From NCBI GenBank assembly GCA_023653785.1, contig JAMKCH010010266.1, positions 1 through 64,000 on the forward strand: a stretch of 64,000 nucleotides of DNA. The letters run 5' to 3'. The DNA comes from Ophioderma brevispina. Its lineage: Eukaryota > Echinodermata > Ophiuroidea > Amphilepidida > Ophiodermatidae. Position numbers and translations under genes: made by a program. This document shows, piece after piece, positions 1-11,459 of the stretch; the first letter of the stretch is position 1; each line of letters starts with the position of its first letter. The notes beneath the pieces are model-generated. The model had not been told where the DNA came from. It worked only from the letters and a program-made list of their open reading frames with translations, and made no database searches.

Positions 1-912
1 AGGAAGTTTCTAATTGTTTGCTCCCATATGTTCACTGAGAGATGTCATATTCAGTCGAGCCTTTTTTGCTGAAATGCATTTGTGTTGAGTATTTTTCCGC
101 ATAATTGTTTTTATCATTGTAGAATAGTACGATGAACCTATTTTTAGATTATTTATCTATATAGCTATCTATCCATCTATTTACACTCTTATAAATCACT
201 GTAAACTTTCATGACTGAGGCTAAAGTATCGTGCTTTCACAGACTTTTAAAAAAGTGAAATAGACATTATGAAGGATATTTTACTATGTAGTAAAATGAC
301 AAAAAAAGCAGCAAAAATCGTTATTAAATATGATTGTACACCATTTTAAATTGTACGGTTTGCTACTGGCAGCTTGGGTGCATCTTTGAACTGCTATACC
401 GCAATTTTAAGGATTTCTAAAAACAGTCTAAAATCATACATGATGAGCCCTTTATGCTATTAAACCGTTTTTATTTGAACCGCATTTACAAACGGTGCAT
501 GTAAATTTGCTGACCTTTCAAAATAATCAATCTATATATCTGTCTGTCTATCTATCTAATTTACCTAATATATTTAATTAATCAATCTAAGCCTATAAGC
601 AACTGATTACACACAATAATTGTGATGCGATCTGGAAAACCCCGTTTGATGTTACAGACTGTGGGGCGTAGACCAAATAACCAACTGCATAACAAATTCT
701 ATAATCCCCATCAGGGGCTAGGGCAAAACCAAGTATACATTCATAATAAATTATTAAAAAAATCATATAACTGTCTATTCCCGTATCCCGCACATAAAAC
801 TGGCACATTTTCTTAAAATGAATAAAATATTACCTCAACCCCCCCATATCAGTGACCAATGGATATGTATAGACTTCGGCAAACCCTGAGCTAAAGATAT
901 TCAACAACCGGC

Positions 913-1073
913 CCGGTGTGAAAGCAGATATAGTCCGGCGGGAGCCACAGTCCGGGCTCCATATACGATAACGGAATAAAGCGTGAAACTAATGTCAACT
1001 GAATCGATTGCTCTATTCTTTACCGTTGTAGCCGGACTATGAGTACGCCGGACTATAATTACTTCTACACCGG
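913..1073. repeat. Hairpin element with AACGGAATAAA core
   Basis: Outer arms ccggtgtgaaagcagatata-gtccggcg and the inverse, ending ctacaccgg, pair with a few mismatches. Inside, taacggaataaag on the left pairs with attctttaccgtt on the right. Non-coding. Confidence 0.65.
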
Positions 1074-1079
1074 TATGCG

Positions 1080-4000
1080 GAGCTATTGTTATATTGCCAC
1101 GCAGTTGTAAAGATTCTAGGTGTTATCACCTCCACGATTCAGGCTGAGTAACAAAATACAATAACTAACCAGTTTACATCATAATATAGGTCGTTGACGC
1201 TTAGTTTTCTTCTGAAAACGCGGTAAATTGAATAAAAATGAAGTGAAGCAATAAGTTAAAGATTTTGGTTCTGCACAAAGTTGTAAGGTCAAAGCCCTGG
1301 GCCCAGCAATTTTTCTTTCATGACTTTTGTTCGTCTTTCTTCCTTTTTGAATAAATGATGAAAAATACGGCCAAAGTTATACTCGATTCGCGCTGATATA
1401 GGGACAACCTGTACTTTTTTACGGGTGAGAGATCTTTGTGAGGGGCTCACAGCAATTAAACTTTGCAGCATTCCTTGTCCGTGTGTTCTTAATACTGTGT
1501 GCTCTACGGTCAATACGATGTGCAGGTGATCAAACATAGAGGGTCAATGGTAAAATTTGAAATACTACCTGTATAAGGTAGGTGCGCCATTGAATTCTGA
1601 ATATGGTAACAATGGTTTTTGTGCTCTCCACACAGATGATATGGGGCCTCATCATTAGTTACATACGTTACCTAAACTAATACGACTAATACAATAGACA
1701 ATACCCACTCATAGATGGTCACGTATAGTTCATAGTAAAGCACATTCTTTCAATATGGCTCCATCCACGAGGATACAGTGAAGAGGTGAAGAATATTTTT
1801 AAATCCTAAACACCGTTTTTGCAGTAAAGTGATGTGATAATTTATCAATCGCTTGCAATTATCACCTGTACCAAAGTTCATTAAGAAAAGTACAGGTAAG
1901 ACACAATTAATTTTTGTACTTGGCCGATTTCCTTTTCCAGTCACTTTCTATTGTTAGACAGCGAAGCGACTTCTGTGGAAGAATTAAAATGCTTCTTCCC
2001 CTATTTCACCTAACTAGATATTTACCCAAAAACTTTTTCCACTTTCCCCATCTCCTATTATATCAAGCCGCGAATCGAGTATACTTGAACACCCATAACA
2101 GAAGGCTCAGGATTTTTTTTTATTTTGTAAAAAACAACTCAAAAATTAAAAAACATAAAAAAAAAATACCCGTGATAACACCTGACATTTTTTCAACTGC
2201 GAGACCAATATAACAATGGTCCCTCACTGCACTCCCCTATTCCCAGATGAAAAGGAATCTTGAAGTGTTTTTCCTCCACCGCATACGAGTGCCTATGGTT
2301 TGAATATCGTTAGCTCCATTGTGGCTGAATCTGTGTCTCCCGTGGTCAACTGATATTGGGAAGAGGACTTAAGGTTACATTTCATCATTTTTAAGAAAAT
2401 GTGCCAGTTTTTATTTGCGGGTAACAGACAGTTATATGGTTTTTATAATTTATTATGAATTTTCATCTCGAATTTGTGGCCCTAGCCCCCTGATTTTGTA
2501 CTTCAAAACAACATCATATAAGACATCTATTTACACTGGTCAGTTTCAACAAAGAGGTTCTATATAGATAGGAGAGGCAAAAACGTTACGTAATCTATAG
2601 AAATTTCATCGTCTCGCTGTTTTGCCGACCACAAAGAAAACCCAGGAGTGCATGGTTGGGGGGTATAATAATTATCATAGGGCTGTTTTGATATTAAGTG
2701 TATCGGTGCGCATGGCTACCGAGCGCATAGCTCTGTAGCCATGGCGCTTATGTTCCAGGTATTATGTTGATAGAGATTACTTACTTTTGCAGGGGAAGTT
2801 TCTTGGAGTTTTGATTTTATGCCACAGGTAATTTAATAACATAAAGCATGATTGATGTGCACTTCAAATTTTTTTCTTAATATTATCATGATATTACAAG
2901 GATCTTTTGAACACAGGTTTAAAGAGATGCAATGTTTTAATGGTCACTGGGACGGAGACGGCCATAGTAAATGCATGTACAGTTTCACAAATTTACCGTT
3001 TGGAAATCCGCGATGCCCAATGCGAGCAGATCGTGTCCTATCCTACCTGTACGAACCACATGTATAGCTCACATCTTTGATCGATTACGCTTGACAACAG
3101 AGATACTGCTGCTTGCTGCTTTGCCGTATGTAGTTATAAACGGTAACGCGTATCATAGTTTTGGTTGTCACGGGGTCAGGTACCAGGTCACGTTTCAGTT
3201 ATCAGATCTCAGTTACTGCTCTTCGGGGGTCGACCGATATATATAATCCACTATGTTAAAAAATCAGGTCTGTACTGACCTTCTGCCCAAATGCTATATT
3301 TTTTTTCCCAAAAAAATACATCGTGTTTAGACTGTCTAAACAGTACAAATTTACCTTTTCCCTCCTGATTCCCCAAACCGACGTACGATGACGATAATCG
3401 GTTGTTTTTTTTCCATGTGGGATACGTACGGTCATTTTTACCTGAATGGGGTCCCACCGAAGCCAAATAATAAACCACTCAATGCGGACGGGTCATCAAA
3501 TCTTTATTTTTTCCAAAAAATTGGCTGTTATTCCCATAAATAAATTCTTTTTAAGAATTCACATCTGTATATTGTTCTTTAATATAATTAATATTCAATT
3601 GTCCTCGCAGGAATGTGAAAAAGATGGGTCCATAAGTCTAACAACTGAAAACAAGCGGGCTAAATACCCTTACCTGGACTGAAGTGAGCAGACGGATCCC
3701 GTGTTAGTTCTAGCATGCTTACAGCCACTTGCACGAAGCTGCGGGGGTTATGCGTCCTATAGGTAACCAACAATAGAACGCAAATGGCTTCCTCCGCTGT
3801 CTTCTTCCACACTACTGTTGGGTGCACGTTCTTTGCTATCACCAATCGGCGGTAGTGATACAAATTAATGTATGTGTTAGAGGTGGTATGTGAATCATAG
3901 TGTACCGGGATCATTGTGGCGCAGATATCTTTTTGTTCTCATAATGCAATGCGCGGCTTAGGGTGAAAAGATGTAGTCAGTGAGGCGGTTTATTTAAAAT

Positions 4001-4260
4001 CAAGAGACGACTGGATGTGTCATTTCACACATTTCGTTGAGTGCCAAAGGATGAGGACAAAATTTAAAACCACCCCCCACTAGCACCCAACATCCAACAA
4101 CATGATATTGTTTGCGGATTTTGTGTATCGAATTGACATTATGTTTGTATCCCAGCACACCAGAACTGATAATTATTCCGTGCAAATATTTCAAAATGTC
4201 CAGCGCCCAGCACGGGACGACTGGTTTTGATGGCGTTTTCACACCACCCCCTTTATTTTC
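1080..4260. other. No recognisable gene
   Basis: Apart from the palindrome at 2708, I see only short open frames without family resemblance. The reverse strand at about 3670-3835 ends in a good splice donor (ccag-gtaaggg) but its translation matches nothing I know. Confidence 0.5.
2708..2747. repeat. Short palindrome
   Basis: The arms gcgcatggctac and gtagccatggcgc enclose a short gagcgcatagctc palindrome, making a 40-bp near-perfect hairpin. Confidence 0.7.
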
Positions 4261-4779
4261 AAGACAAAAAGGCCCTGCCTTGCGGTTTTAGAGTTCTTGT
4301 TTGCCTCTCAACCTGGGGCTAAATGGAAATGTGCCACTTACAATAACATTAATTGTAATGTGGCGCATACCTTAGTGCCACTGGCTGTTCCAGATGCTCA
4401 AACAAAGGACACGAAGTCTGTAGGGCAGCAGCCTCAATCCCCGACTGAGTGCGCATCCGACGGGGGTTTTCCCCAAATCGCACCACACGATATTCTGTAA
4501 TTAACCTATTGACCGCCCGGAAACGCATAAGACCCTATGCAATACGACGATCACACTTGGCGATCAACATAAAATCTCCCTTGCCCTACGGTGAAAATAC
4601 CAAGATTATATAGATCACCTGTGCAACTTGTGGCCTCTCTGGAATTCAAATACAGGTGGGATTTATTGTTTTCCTGGCAATGTGGCTCTCTTGCCCTACA
4701 GCATGGCTGGCTATTGCATATGGGTCTATGTTGGTCCTTTCAACACGAAGAAAATTATATTGAATTGGACCTTTTGTTT

Positions 4780-4930
4780 GCACACCAGATCATCCAAGCA
4801 TGCGAATAACACATACATGGCACCTGGTTCACCTAGAAATCTCAGCTATTTCTGCAGTTGAATCATTATTCTCTGCACGCTTGGGTTGTTCCTGAAGCAT
4901 GTCTGGCCACCTTAACCTATTGACCTCCCA
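4780..4930 (+). repeat. Flanking duplicated segment, left copy
   Basis: It shares atccaagcatgcgaa, ctgcag, ggttgttcctg / ggtttgtttgg, tctggccac and ttaacctattgac with the segment at 5630-5780. The motif taacctattgacc also occurs near 4503. Confidence 0.6.
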
Positions 4931-4947
4931 GTGAAATCGCCCGAATA

Positions 4948-5573
4948 GGCACGCTCCACGTATCAAATATGGCGAGTTTCAATGCTCTGTATATCGAGTT
5001 TAAACCCCTCTATATGGTCGATTTACAGCGCTGCCTAATCCAGTTTGAACTCCGATGTGCCGAGTTTCATAAATCATGTCCAGAATAAATCATGCCGATT
5101 TTTTAAAAAATGGACATGATTTTTTCATTCAACCTTGAAACTGACAATGATTTTTTTTTTCTCAACTGAGCAAACTCGACATGATTTTTTTCTCAACATA
5201 GCAAACTCGACATATTTTTGTTCTTCTCCTCAACATGACAAACTCGACATGATTTTTTTCTCAACATGAGGTCAACTCGACATGATTTGTTTTTCTCAAC
5301 ATGATTTTGTTTTACACTACAAACAAAAAATCATGCGAGTTTCCTCATGTGGAGAAAATCATGTCGAGAACATTTTGAAACTGACATGTATTTATGTCAA
5401 ACTCACCATATCAGAAAGCACACTCGATGTATATGAGGGCAAACTGGACAGATAGCGCTGTAAACTCGACATTATAACGCTGCACACTCGACATATCCTA
5501 GGCAAATCGATACAAAGCGCGTGAAACTCGACCTGCGCGGGAAAACTCGCCATTATTGTACGTGGAGCGTGCC
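4948..5573. mobile_element. Inverted-repeat element carrying an internal tandem array
   Basis: The left end GGCACGCTCCACGTA, with atggcgagttt inside, pairs with the right end (aactcgccat, tacgtggagcgtgcc). The interior from about 5120 to 5330 is a degenerate tandem array of a ~27-bp unit around ctcgacatgattttt-ctcaac. Both flanking arms repeat actcgacat at shorter spacing. It sits between two related sequences (about 4780-4920 and 5630-5775) that look like an older duplication. Confidence 0.8.
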
Positions 5574-5624
5574 ATACCCTAAAGGCCCTTTTCCGGAGGG
5601 TTAATTATTTTGAATCAGACTTTT

Positions 5625-5780
5625 GTTTGCCATCCAGACATCCAAGCATGCGAAAATACACCTATTTACCTGTGTCACCTGAACATTTCAGATAATTCTG
5701 CAGATGGGCAGGTAATTCTTTGGTATTCCTGTCCTTGGTTTGTTTGGAGGACAGTTCTGGCCACATTAACCTATTGACTC
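5625..5780 (+). repeat. Flanking duplicated segment, right copy
   Basis: Diverged direct copy of the segment at 4780-4930, now on the other side of the array-bearing element, ending in the same ttaacctattgac motif. Confidence 0.6.
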
Positions 5781-5910
5781 CCAAATTCATGCGAGCACCT
5801 TTTTCCTCATTAAGGTAATTGAACAAAGGGATTTGAGATCAACACAAATTCTACACAATGTATTCAATCAGATAATTTAATATCTTGAAAGGTGAAAGAA
5901 CGACACTTAC

Positions 5911-6068
5911 CAAGTTGTATACATGGAATACATAACCTATTCCTTTCATTAATATTGCCCCAACATGTAAAGTACGATACTTTATTCTGTTCCCCGAGTT
6001 GCCTTCGACAATCCACATAAACAGAGTATCAGTATTTATATCTGGGATTCCCCCGGCGGTCTTTGTTT
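5911..6068 (-). CDS. MCT-like transporter exon 4 (cytosolic loop and TM7)
   Basis: This 158-nt stretch lies between an acceptor (cctattacag) and a strong donor (gtaagt). It reads K-T-A-G-G-I-P-D-I-N-T-D-T-L-F, a polar run, then K-Y-R-T-L-H-V-G-A-I-L-M-K-G-I-G-Y-V-F, then H-V-Y-N-L. SLC16 proteins have a variable loop between TM6 and TM7; TM7 then begins with a basic, aromatic patch and ends G-Y-F-V-P-F-V-H-L-V. The G-Y-V-F-H-V-Y-N-L end matches that pattern loosely. It follows the previous exon by about 150 bp on the same strand. It starts in phase 1 and ends in phase 0. The match is weaker than for exons 1-3 and rests partly on position and splice sites. Confidence 0.55.
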
Positions 6069-6216
6069 CTGTAATAGGTTCTTTAACCAATTTTTAGTGC
6101 TATTTTCTGATGGATTTGTAGCAATGTGCTGCTTGGTGAAGTAAAAGTTCGCCCTGGTCACTTGTGGGCGTGTCTTCTGTATTTCAATTAAAGTATCCTC
6201 GTAAGCCATATACTAC

Positions 6217-6344
6217 AGGTTGTTTGAACATGAGACAACATGGTATTCCTATAACAATTGTGAGTGCTGCCAACGTTCGATAAGTATTGCTAAGTCCGAC
6301 TGTTTCTACCAGGCTTTGACATACAGGATTCATGACCATAGAAC
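6217..6344 (-). CDS. MCT-like transporter exon 3 (TM5-TM6)
   Basis: A good acceptor (tttgtttttgcag) precedes G-S-M-V-M-N-P-V-C-Q-S-L-V-E-T-V-G, then T-Y-R-T-L-A-A-L-T-I-V-I-G-I and ends near M-F-K-Q-P. The pattern G-S-x-V-x-N-P followed by a VGL/YGW-like turn, then a hydrophobic helix ending in basic and Pro residues, fits TM5-TM6 of SLC16 proteins. Exon 2 ends one base into a Gly codon and this exon supplies the other two, which joins F-G to S-M-V. The 3' border is less sure: gtagta at 6216 is the best donor but leaves phase 0, while the next exon expects phase 1. The frame otherwise runs to a TGA near 6184. Confidence 0.66.
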
Positions 6345-6494
6345 CTGCAAAAACAAACGTGAAATGATTGAATAATAATATTTGATAAATATATATTGAA
6401 TAAATAATAGACTCTCCAATGTAGCGGCAGATTTGTGAGGCCGATAGGACAGCAACCTTCGTGCTTGCGCTTGTTGACGGGGGCATCCTTTATA

Positions 6495-6990
6495 AGAAGA
6501 CCCACTACTCAGAAGACCACTATTCAGAATTCAGTTATTCAGAACTTAGGTCCGCCATTCAGAGTTCTAAATAGTGGGATAGTTTTTCCTCCAAAATGAC
6601 CCGTTGTTCAGAAATTCGCTACTCAGAAAACCCGCTAATCAGAACGCCCGTACTTTCAGCAATATTTTTTTTTTGACTAGTGGGCCTCTGATTAACGAAC
6701 CTTTTTTGGGAGGACACTCTCTGTTCAGAAAACCCGTTACTCAGATGACCCAGTTCCCAGAAGCTCACTGATCAGAAGGCCCTATTACTCTGAATTTTCT
6801 GAGTAGCTCGGCCTTCTAACTGACGGGGTTTCTGAGTACAGGTCCTTCTTCCCATTTTAGTAAAAGGTCTCGCTAGTTAGAATTTCTAAAGTACCGGTCT
6901 TCTGAGTAACGAGTTTTCAAAGAACCTTTTACGTTTTGAACAGCTTATTCAAAATGTCCGCTCGTATTGTTTAGTGGTGGACGAACTTCT
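6495..6990. repeat. Degenerate minisatellite with opposed halves
   Basis: Left of about 6670, the motif actcagaagaccca recurs with variations roughly every 15-20 bp. Right of it, the array mixes this with the inverse form (ttctgagtaacg, ggtcttctg). It begins about 150 bp upstream of MCT exon 3, inside intron 2. Confidence 0.7.
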
Positions 6991-7139
6991 CATAATAGGC
7001 TTTTTGGATAACCATTAGTTGTTGTTGTAGTGCTGCTGCTACTCTAAAGAATTATGCAATTTTTCATTAAAAAATGACATTTAGCATGGATCATTTACCT
7101 ACAGGTTTATTTTAAGATTGTGAGTTTTTGGATTTTCAT

Positions 7140-7980
7140 CCCTATAAGTCAAAGTGTATTATACGGGGCTCGAAATACAAGTGTTTTTGAATCTTGATAA
7201 AGGTGTTTGAATCTTACTAAAGACTATACCATCGTATTCCTCGGGTCACAATTGATTTAGAAAAGTATAATTTGACCTATCTTTGAGATATAGTTTCATA
7301 GTCAAAACGCACACCAGGGGTCAAAATTGAAAAGAATGGCTTCGATTTTGATCAAAACAGTCTCATCCGTTAGTCGGTGTCCTAACATTATATTCAAAAT
7401 AGAATAATATACGTAGAATGTTCCCTTAGAAAATTTTTGCCTTTAGTTAACACAGTATAGCGCCTGTTTAGGCTACATTTTATTGTTGTACATGCACCTG
7501 GTTCTGTAACATTTCCCCTCTTTACCATGATAATAAAACATCTGTACCGTTGATGAAGTTGAAACTGTTTGTGGATTACCATGAGGACATGGAATTTAAA
7601 CCAGTCTCTCAACAAATTGCGATTACTTGATAATTCAATGTTTGCATCCTGCAAGATTTCATCAGAAAGTTATGAAATCTTGCAGATACAAGATCAAATA
7701 TCTAGTAAGTCACAGTTTTTGTGACTGGTTTAAATTTCAAAATTCCTATAAACCATCCAGCTATATAAGCAAGACCAAAGATTTGAGACAATTATGATTA
7801 AATTCGGAGTTACTTTTCAATTTCGACCCCTGTAGGGGTTAAACTTTGACGTTTTGCCTTGTAACTTGGAAATTATTATAATATAAATCCCATATACATA
7901 AACTTCCCAAGATGCTATAAAATTAAAATAAATACACTTTTTCCAGACGTTCTCAAGATATTAATTGTTCACTTGTTGAC
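7140..7980. repeat. Nested fold-back structure
   Basis: The inner hairpin at 7592-7740 pairs tttaaaccagtc with gactggtttaaa and tgcaagatttcat with atgaaatcttgca. Further out, aggggtcaaaattgaaaag (about 7316) pairs with cttttcaatttcgacccct (about 7815). Outer pairing fades by 7140 and 7980, so the borders are approximate. Confidence 0.62.
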
Positions 7981-8055
7981 AGTGTTGTTGTTAAATAGAA
8001 TGTAAGATATAGGTAGGAAGGTTTGATCCAGGTTGGTATTTTGTTTTACATTATA

Positions 8056-8470
8056 TTTTAATCAGAGGATATTATTATTATCATTATCACTACTTTATTA
8101 CTTTTATTATTATTTAATTTTTTAGTACGTTTACTGTTTTACTTTTATTATATTATTACACTCATTATAATCTTTATTGTTACTTTTATTATTTTATTAT
8201 TATTAATAGTATTATATTGCTATCCTGTACGTTAGGGCGAAATTGGCTTTTGTTATTCACTAAGAACGCTCTTAGGGCGAAATTTAACGATTTTTACTTT
8301 CATTATATTTTTACACTCATTATAATCTGAATTATTACTTTTATTATTTTATTATTATTATTATTGTATTGTTTTAGTACTTTTGTTATTAGTAGTACTT
8401 TTATTGTTAATAGTACTTTTACTGTTAAAAGTACTTTTATTATTAATATTATTACTTTTACTATTACTAC
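8056..8470 (+). repeat. ATT-rich simple repeat tract
   Basis: About 400 bp of imperfect attattattttattacttttatt repeats on the plus strand, with a duplicated gttagggcgaaatt / cttagggcgaaattt insert near 8233 and 8271. It ends where the family A MITE starts. Confidence 0.85.
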
Positions 8471-8474
8471 TTAG

Positions 8475-8790
8475 AGGGGTATTTCGTGATCCACAACCTC
8501 GTCTCCCCGACTTACTAACAAAGTTGAGATTTTTATATCATCTGAACCGATAGCCTTAGTAATCCACGTGTACCTAATCTTACGTACAGACTCGGTCGTA
8601 TCTGTAAGAAATTTGCAATCTTGTATTTTCTGTCCGTAAACGGACAGAAATTACAGCATAGTAGCCTTTGGGACCGTGGGGCATTTGATCATAACACAAA
8701 ACCGCAAGATCGGAATCAACTAAAATTTTTCTTAACGATATCTAGTGAATCGTGAATAAAACTGACAGTGCTGGAATCACGAAATGCAAC
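8475..8790. mobile_element. T2-type MITE family A, copy 1
   Basis: The left end reads AGGGGTATTTCGTGAT and the right end, reverse-complemented, GTTGCATTTCGTGATTCCAG, so the termini are inverted repeats. The flanks (tta- left, ttaa right) are a degraded TTAA. It matches the copy at 38668 along its whole length, including a central cggacag hairpin. There is no coding capacity. It begins right where the long ATT-rich tract stops. Confidence 0.82.
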
Positions 8791-9056
8791 TTAAAGCCTA
8801 TAATTATCTTCAAAATTTCATAGGTCAACCCTGCACAGAATAAACAAATATGAGCTGATTTGTTTTGAAATCGTTATTGCAAAATAGCTAACGTCAATTT
8901 TGTAAATGTAAATATAAAGATATCAATTCATCTTTTCCAGCAATGAACTTTTTAAGACTTCCTTTAGCGCACTATACCAAGAGGCTTTAGGGAGTTGTTT
9001 TGGTATTCTCCGGATTTTTTCGTCTTTTTCACAAAATATAGAAAAGTTCACATTAA

Positions 9057-9386
9057 AGAGGTCCATGGTCCGATCGCTAATAGCCTCGTCCCCAGGGACC
9101 TCAGATTTTACCGGAAGGTGTCAAAATTTTTGGTAGCAGAAGAACCTACTATTTTGCTCATTTACCCTGGGGCCTTAGGCTAAAGTAGGTTTGGTTTGGC
9201 TGTTATGAGTCGAAAATTTGCCCATTTTTGTCGACCAATAGTTAATTTTACACATACTCTATGGGGATTACAAAGTCAGGTTTTTTAGATCTCACTTCAA
9301 ACGGGTTAAATATCGGCGCGAAACTTTGAGGATGGGGTTTTGGGGGTGAAGGCCAATCTATCAGACTTAAATCGGGTCATCCTCTT
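9057..9386 (-). mobile_element. T2-type MITE family C, copy 1
   Basis: Reverse-complemented, this begins with a gaggatgacccgattta-like end and runs through cccaaaaccccat, gtttcgcgccgat and acgaggctattagcgatcgg, like the copies at 29431 and 40092. TTAA lies at 9053-9056 and 9387-9390. A short open frame here (8995-9183) is an accident of the repeat. Confidence 0.8.
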
Positions 9387-9502
9387 TTAAACTGTACAAG
9401 TTAAACTTCATAATAATTATTCCGCAGTTTATCGTAAGGAAAACTAGTCCAGCCCCCGTCGGAGAGAACACTCTGTTGTTTTCGGTTTTTGTGCGGTTAG
9501 GT

Positions 9503-9800
9503 TCTATGAGATTTTGGCCCGATATTATGCTCCAGGACCATATGAAATAGGTAACTGGAGAAATATTCTAAGTTAAAATGCTCAAGACCATCTGGCCAAC
9601 TTATGGTCCTGGAGCAGTATTTGACTGAGAATAATTTCTCCATCTCCATTTGTGTTTTTCAAATATGCCCCAGGAGCATCTCAGTATATTGCTCCGGCAG
9701 CATTTATGCTCAGGACAATATGGCAAATATGCTCCGGGACAATATGCTCTAGGACCATATGGTCCTGGAGCATAATTTCGGGCCAACATCTCAAAATAGC
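9503..9800. repeat. Fold-back element built from a palindromic 16-mer
   Basis: The left arm (gagattttggcccgata-ttatgctccagg) pairs with the right arm (ggagcataatttcgggccaa). Between them, atatgctccaggaccatat-like blocks recur about eight times in both orientations, so almost every part can pair with several others. Confidence 0.72.
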
Positions 9801-9999
9801 GTGCGGCTAACTCCATTGATCGCTGAGGGGTGGATATGTTAATGAGCATCCACGACGCGTTTCAATCGTCGTACACTTTTTAGGTCTCAGCGTCCACTTC
9901 AATCATCACATATCTTTTTGTCTGTAGTCGGGTAATCGCGGCCTTCGGTAACAGCACATCAGTACTTTGGCTGTGCAGGTTGGGGTTTTCCTTTCTTAA

Positions 10000-11340
10000 A
10001 TTTTCGTGCCAAATTATTTTCCCACCCTTCCTCCCACTTTCAGTTTGCGATGAGTGGGTGTGAAATTTACTTTCTTTTTAAAATTTGTCAACTTCTTGCA
10101 AATGCTAGTGGTGTAGTAGTTTGGTATGTGTAGTAGGAAAATGTAAACATTTTTAGGCAACAAATTAACACATGTTTTTAAAATATTTCTGGATTCGATA
10201 TTAAGGGCCTATATATATTATAATGTTGTTTTTTTGTATTTAAATGATATTTTTAATCCAATCTCTTTATGTACAAGAAGGACAGTCAGCTCAGTCACAT
10301 TGAAAGATGGTATATCTTAAATAAGATGGTATATCATATATCTTCTTAAAGAGACATGAGGAGATTCCAGAAAGAAGCGCCCCCAATTTTTTTCGAACCC
10401 GGGTTTTTGCATATTTGGAATGCTTTCCAATGTATTAGATCACACCTGAGTGAATAAGCCGTAATTACACCGTCTTTATGTAATAAGATGAGATTAGTAT
10501 TTCTGTCTTGCACGACAGCCACTCAAGACGGTGTTCTATGGGGACAATTACGGTAGCAGGCAAGTTCAAAACAAGTTGCGGTCTTTTGTACTTGTTTGTC
10601 CAATAAACCTTCGAAATGTTCTTGGTAGGTGGTCTACAACCGATCCAATGCAATTTGAGAGAAATCCGTATCCTCAAAAAATCTCCTCCTGTTACTTTAA
10701 TTGCACATATTTAAGTTCTATATGAATTTTCTTTAGTAAATGATTACCAAAAAGTGAAAAAGACTGTCCAGAAATGCCTAAAATAAGCCTTTTATATTAT
10801 CACTTTTGACACAAATGCTCGACTTGCTGAAAACGGGCGGAGGAGATCGGCCCATTCGGTCAGTTAGGGTATAAGCAAGGAAGAGTGGAGCACCAAAGAG
10901 CTAGAGTTTTCACGCGACGAGTCAAATAGTCATATGTACATTATGTAAATCAACAACCTCGACAACAAATACACACCATTCCAGTTACTTTAAATTCTGT
11001 ATTAATAATGAAAGAGCGCATTTCTGATCTCCACTCATCTGAGATAGATCAGATAATGAAGGAATACCAGTAGAAACGATGGCCATTCAAAAACCCTCGG
11101 CGAAAATGCGAGCACGAACCCTTTCAATTCTGGGTAGATTCTGGGTAGATAACGCATTATTCATTGGCTTTTAAGATGACCTGCGGTCACTAACCTAAGG
11201 ATTGTTTGGACTCACGAATGCACGGTCATGGAAATGCATAATTTTGGAATTAAAAAAAATAAAATTTTAAGACACTGCAGGGCCTTGCGGAATAAACTGC
11301 AATCTACAACTTCACGGATATCAACTTGGATGTCTTAATT
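10000..11340. other. No recognisable feature
   Basis: AT-rich intronic sequence of the MCT locus. No coding similarity, no clear inverted repeat and no array noticed. Confidence 0.5.
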
Positions 11341-11346
11341 TTGTAA

Positions 11347-11457
11347 GGGCCGGCTTCAAAACTTAACCGCGCGGTCTGACTGGCGGTTCATTGCACTTCT
11401 CCGTGTTTAGAACATTAGAACACTGGCGGAACCGATGGTAGAGTTTTCAGCCGTCCC
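11347..11457. repeat. Short fold-back family P, copy 1
   Basis: Arms ggccggcttcaaaact and agagttttcagccgtcc pair imperfectly around gtttagaacattagaac. A related structure lies at 57864. Confidence 0.55.
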
Positions 11458-11459
11458 AA

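Noticed and set aside
3660..3914. Possible minus-strand exon ending at a good donor (ccag-gtaaggg)
   Set aside because: The translation does not resemble the MCT TM8 region expected next, no clear acceptor was found, and the alternative frame ends in a stop.
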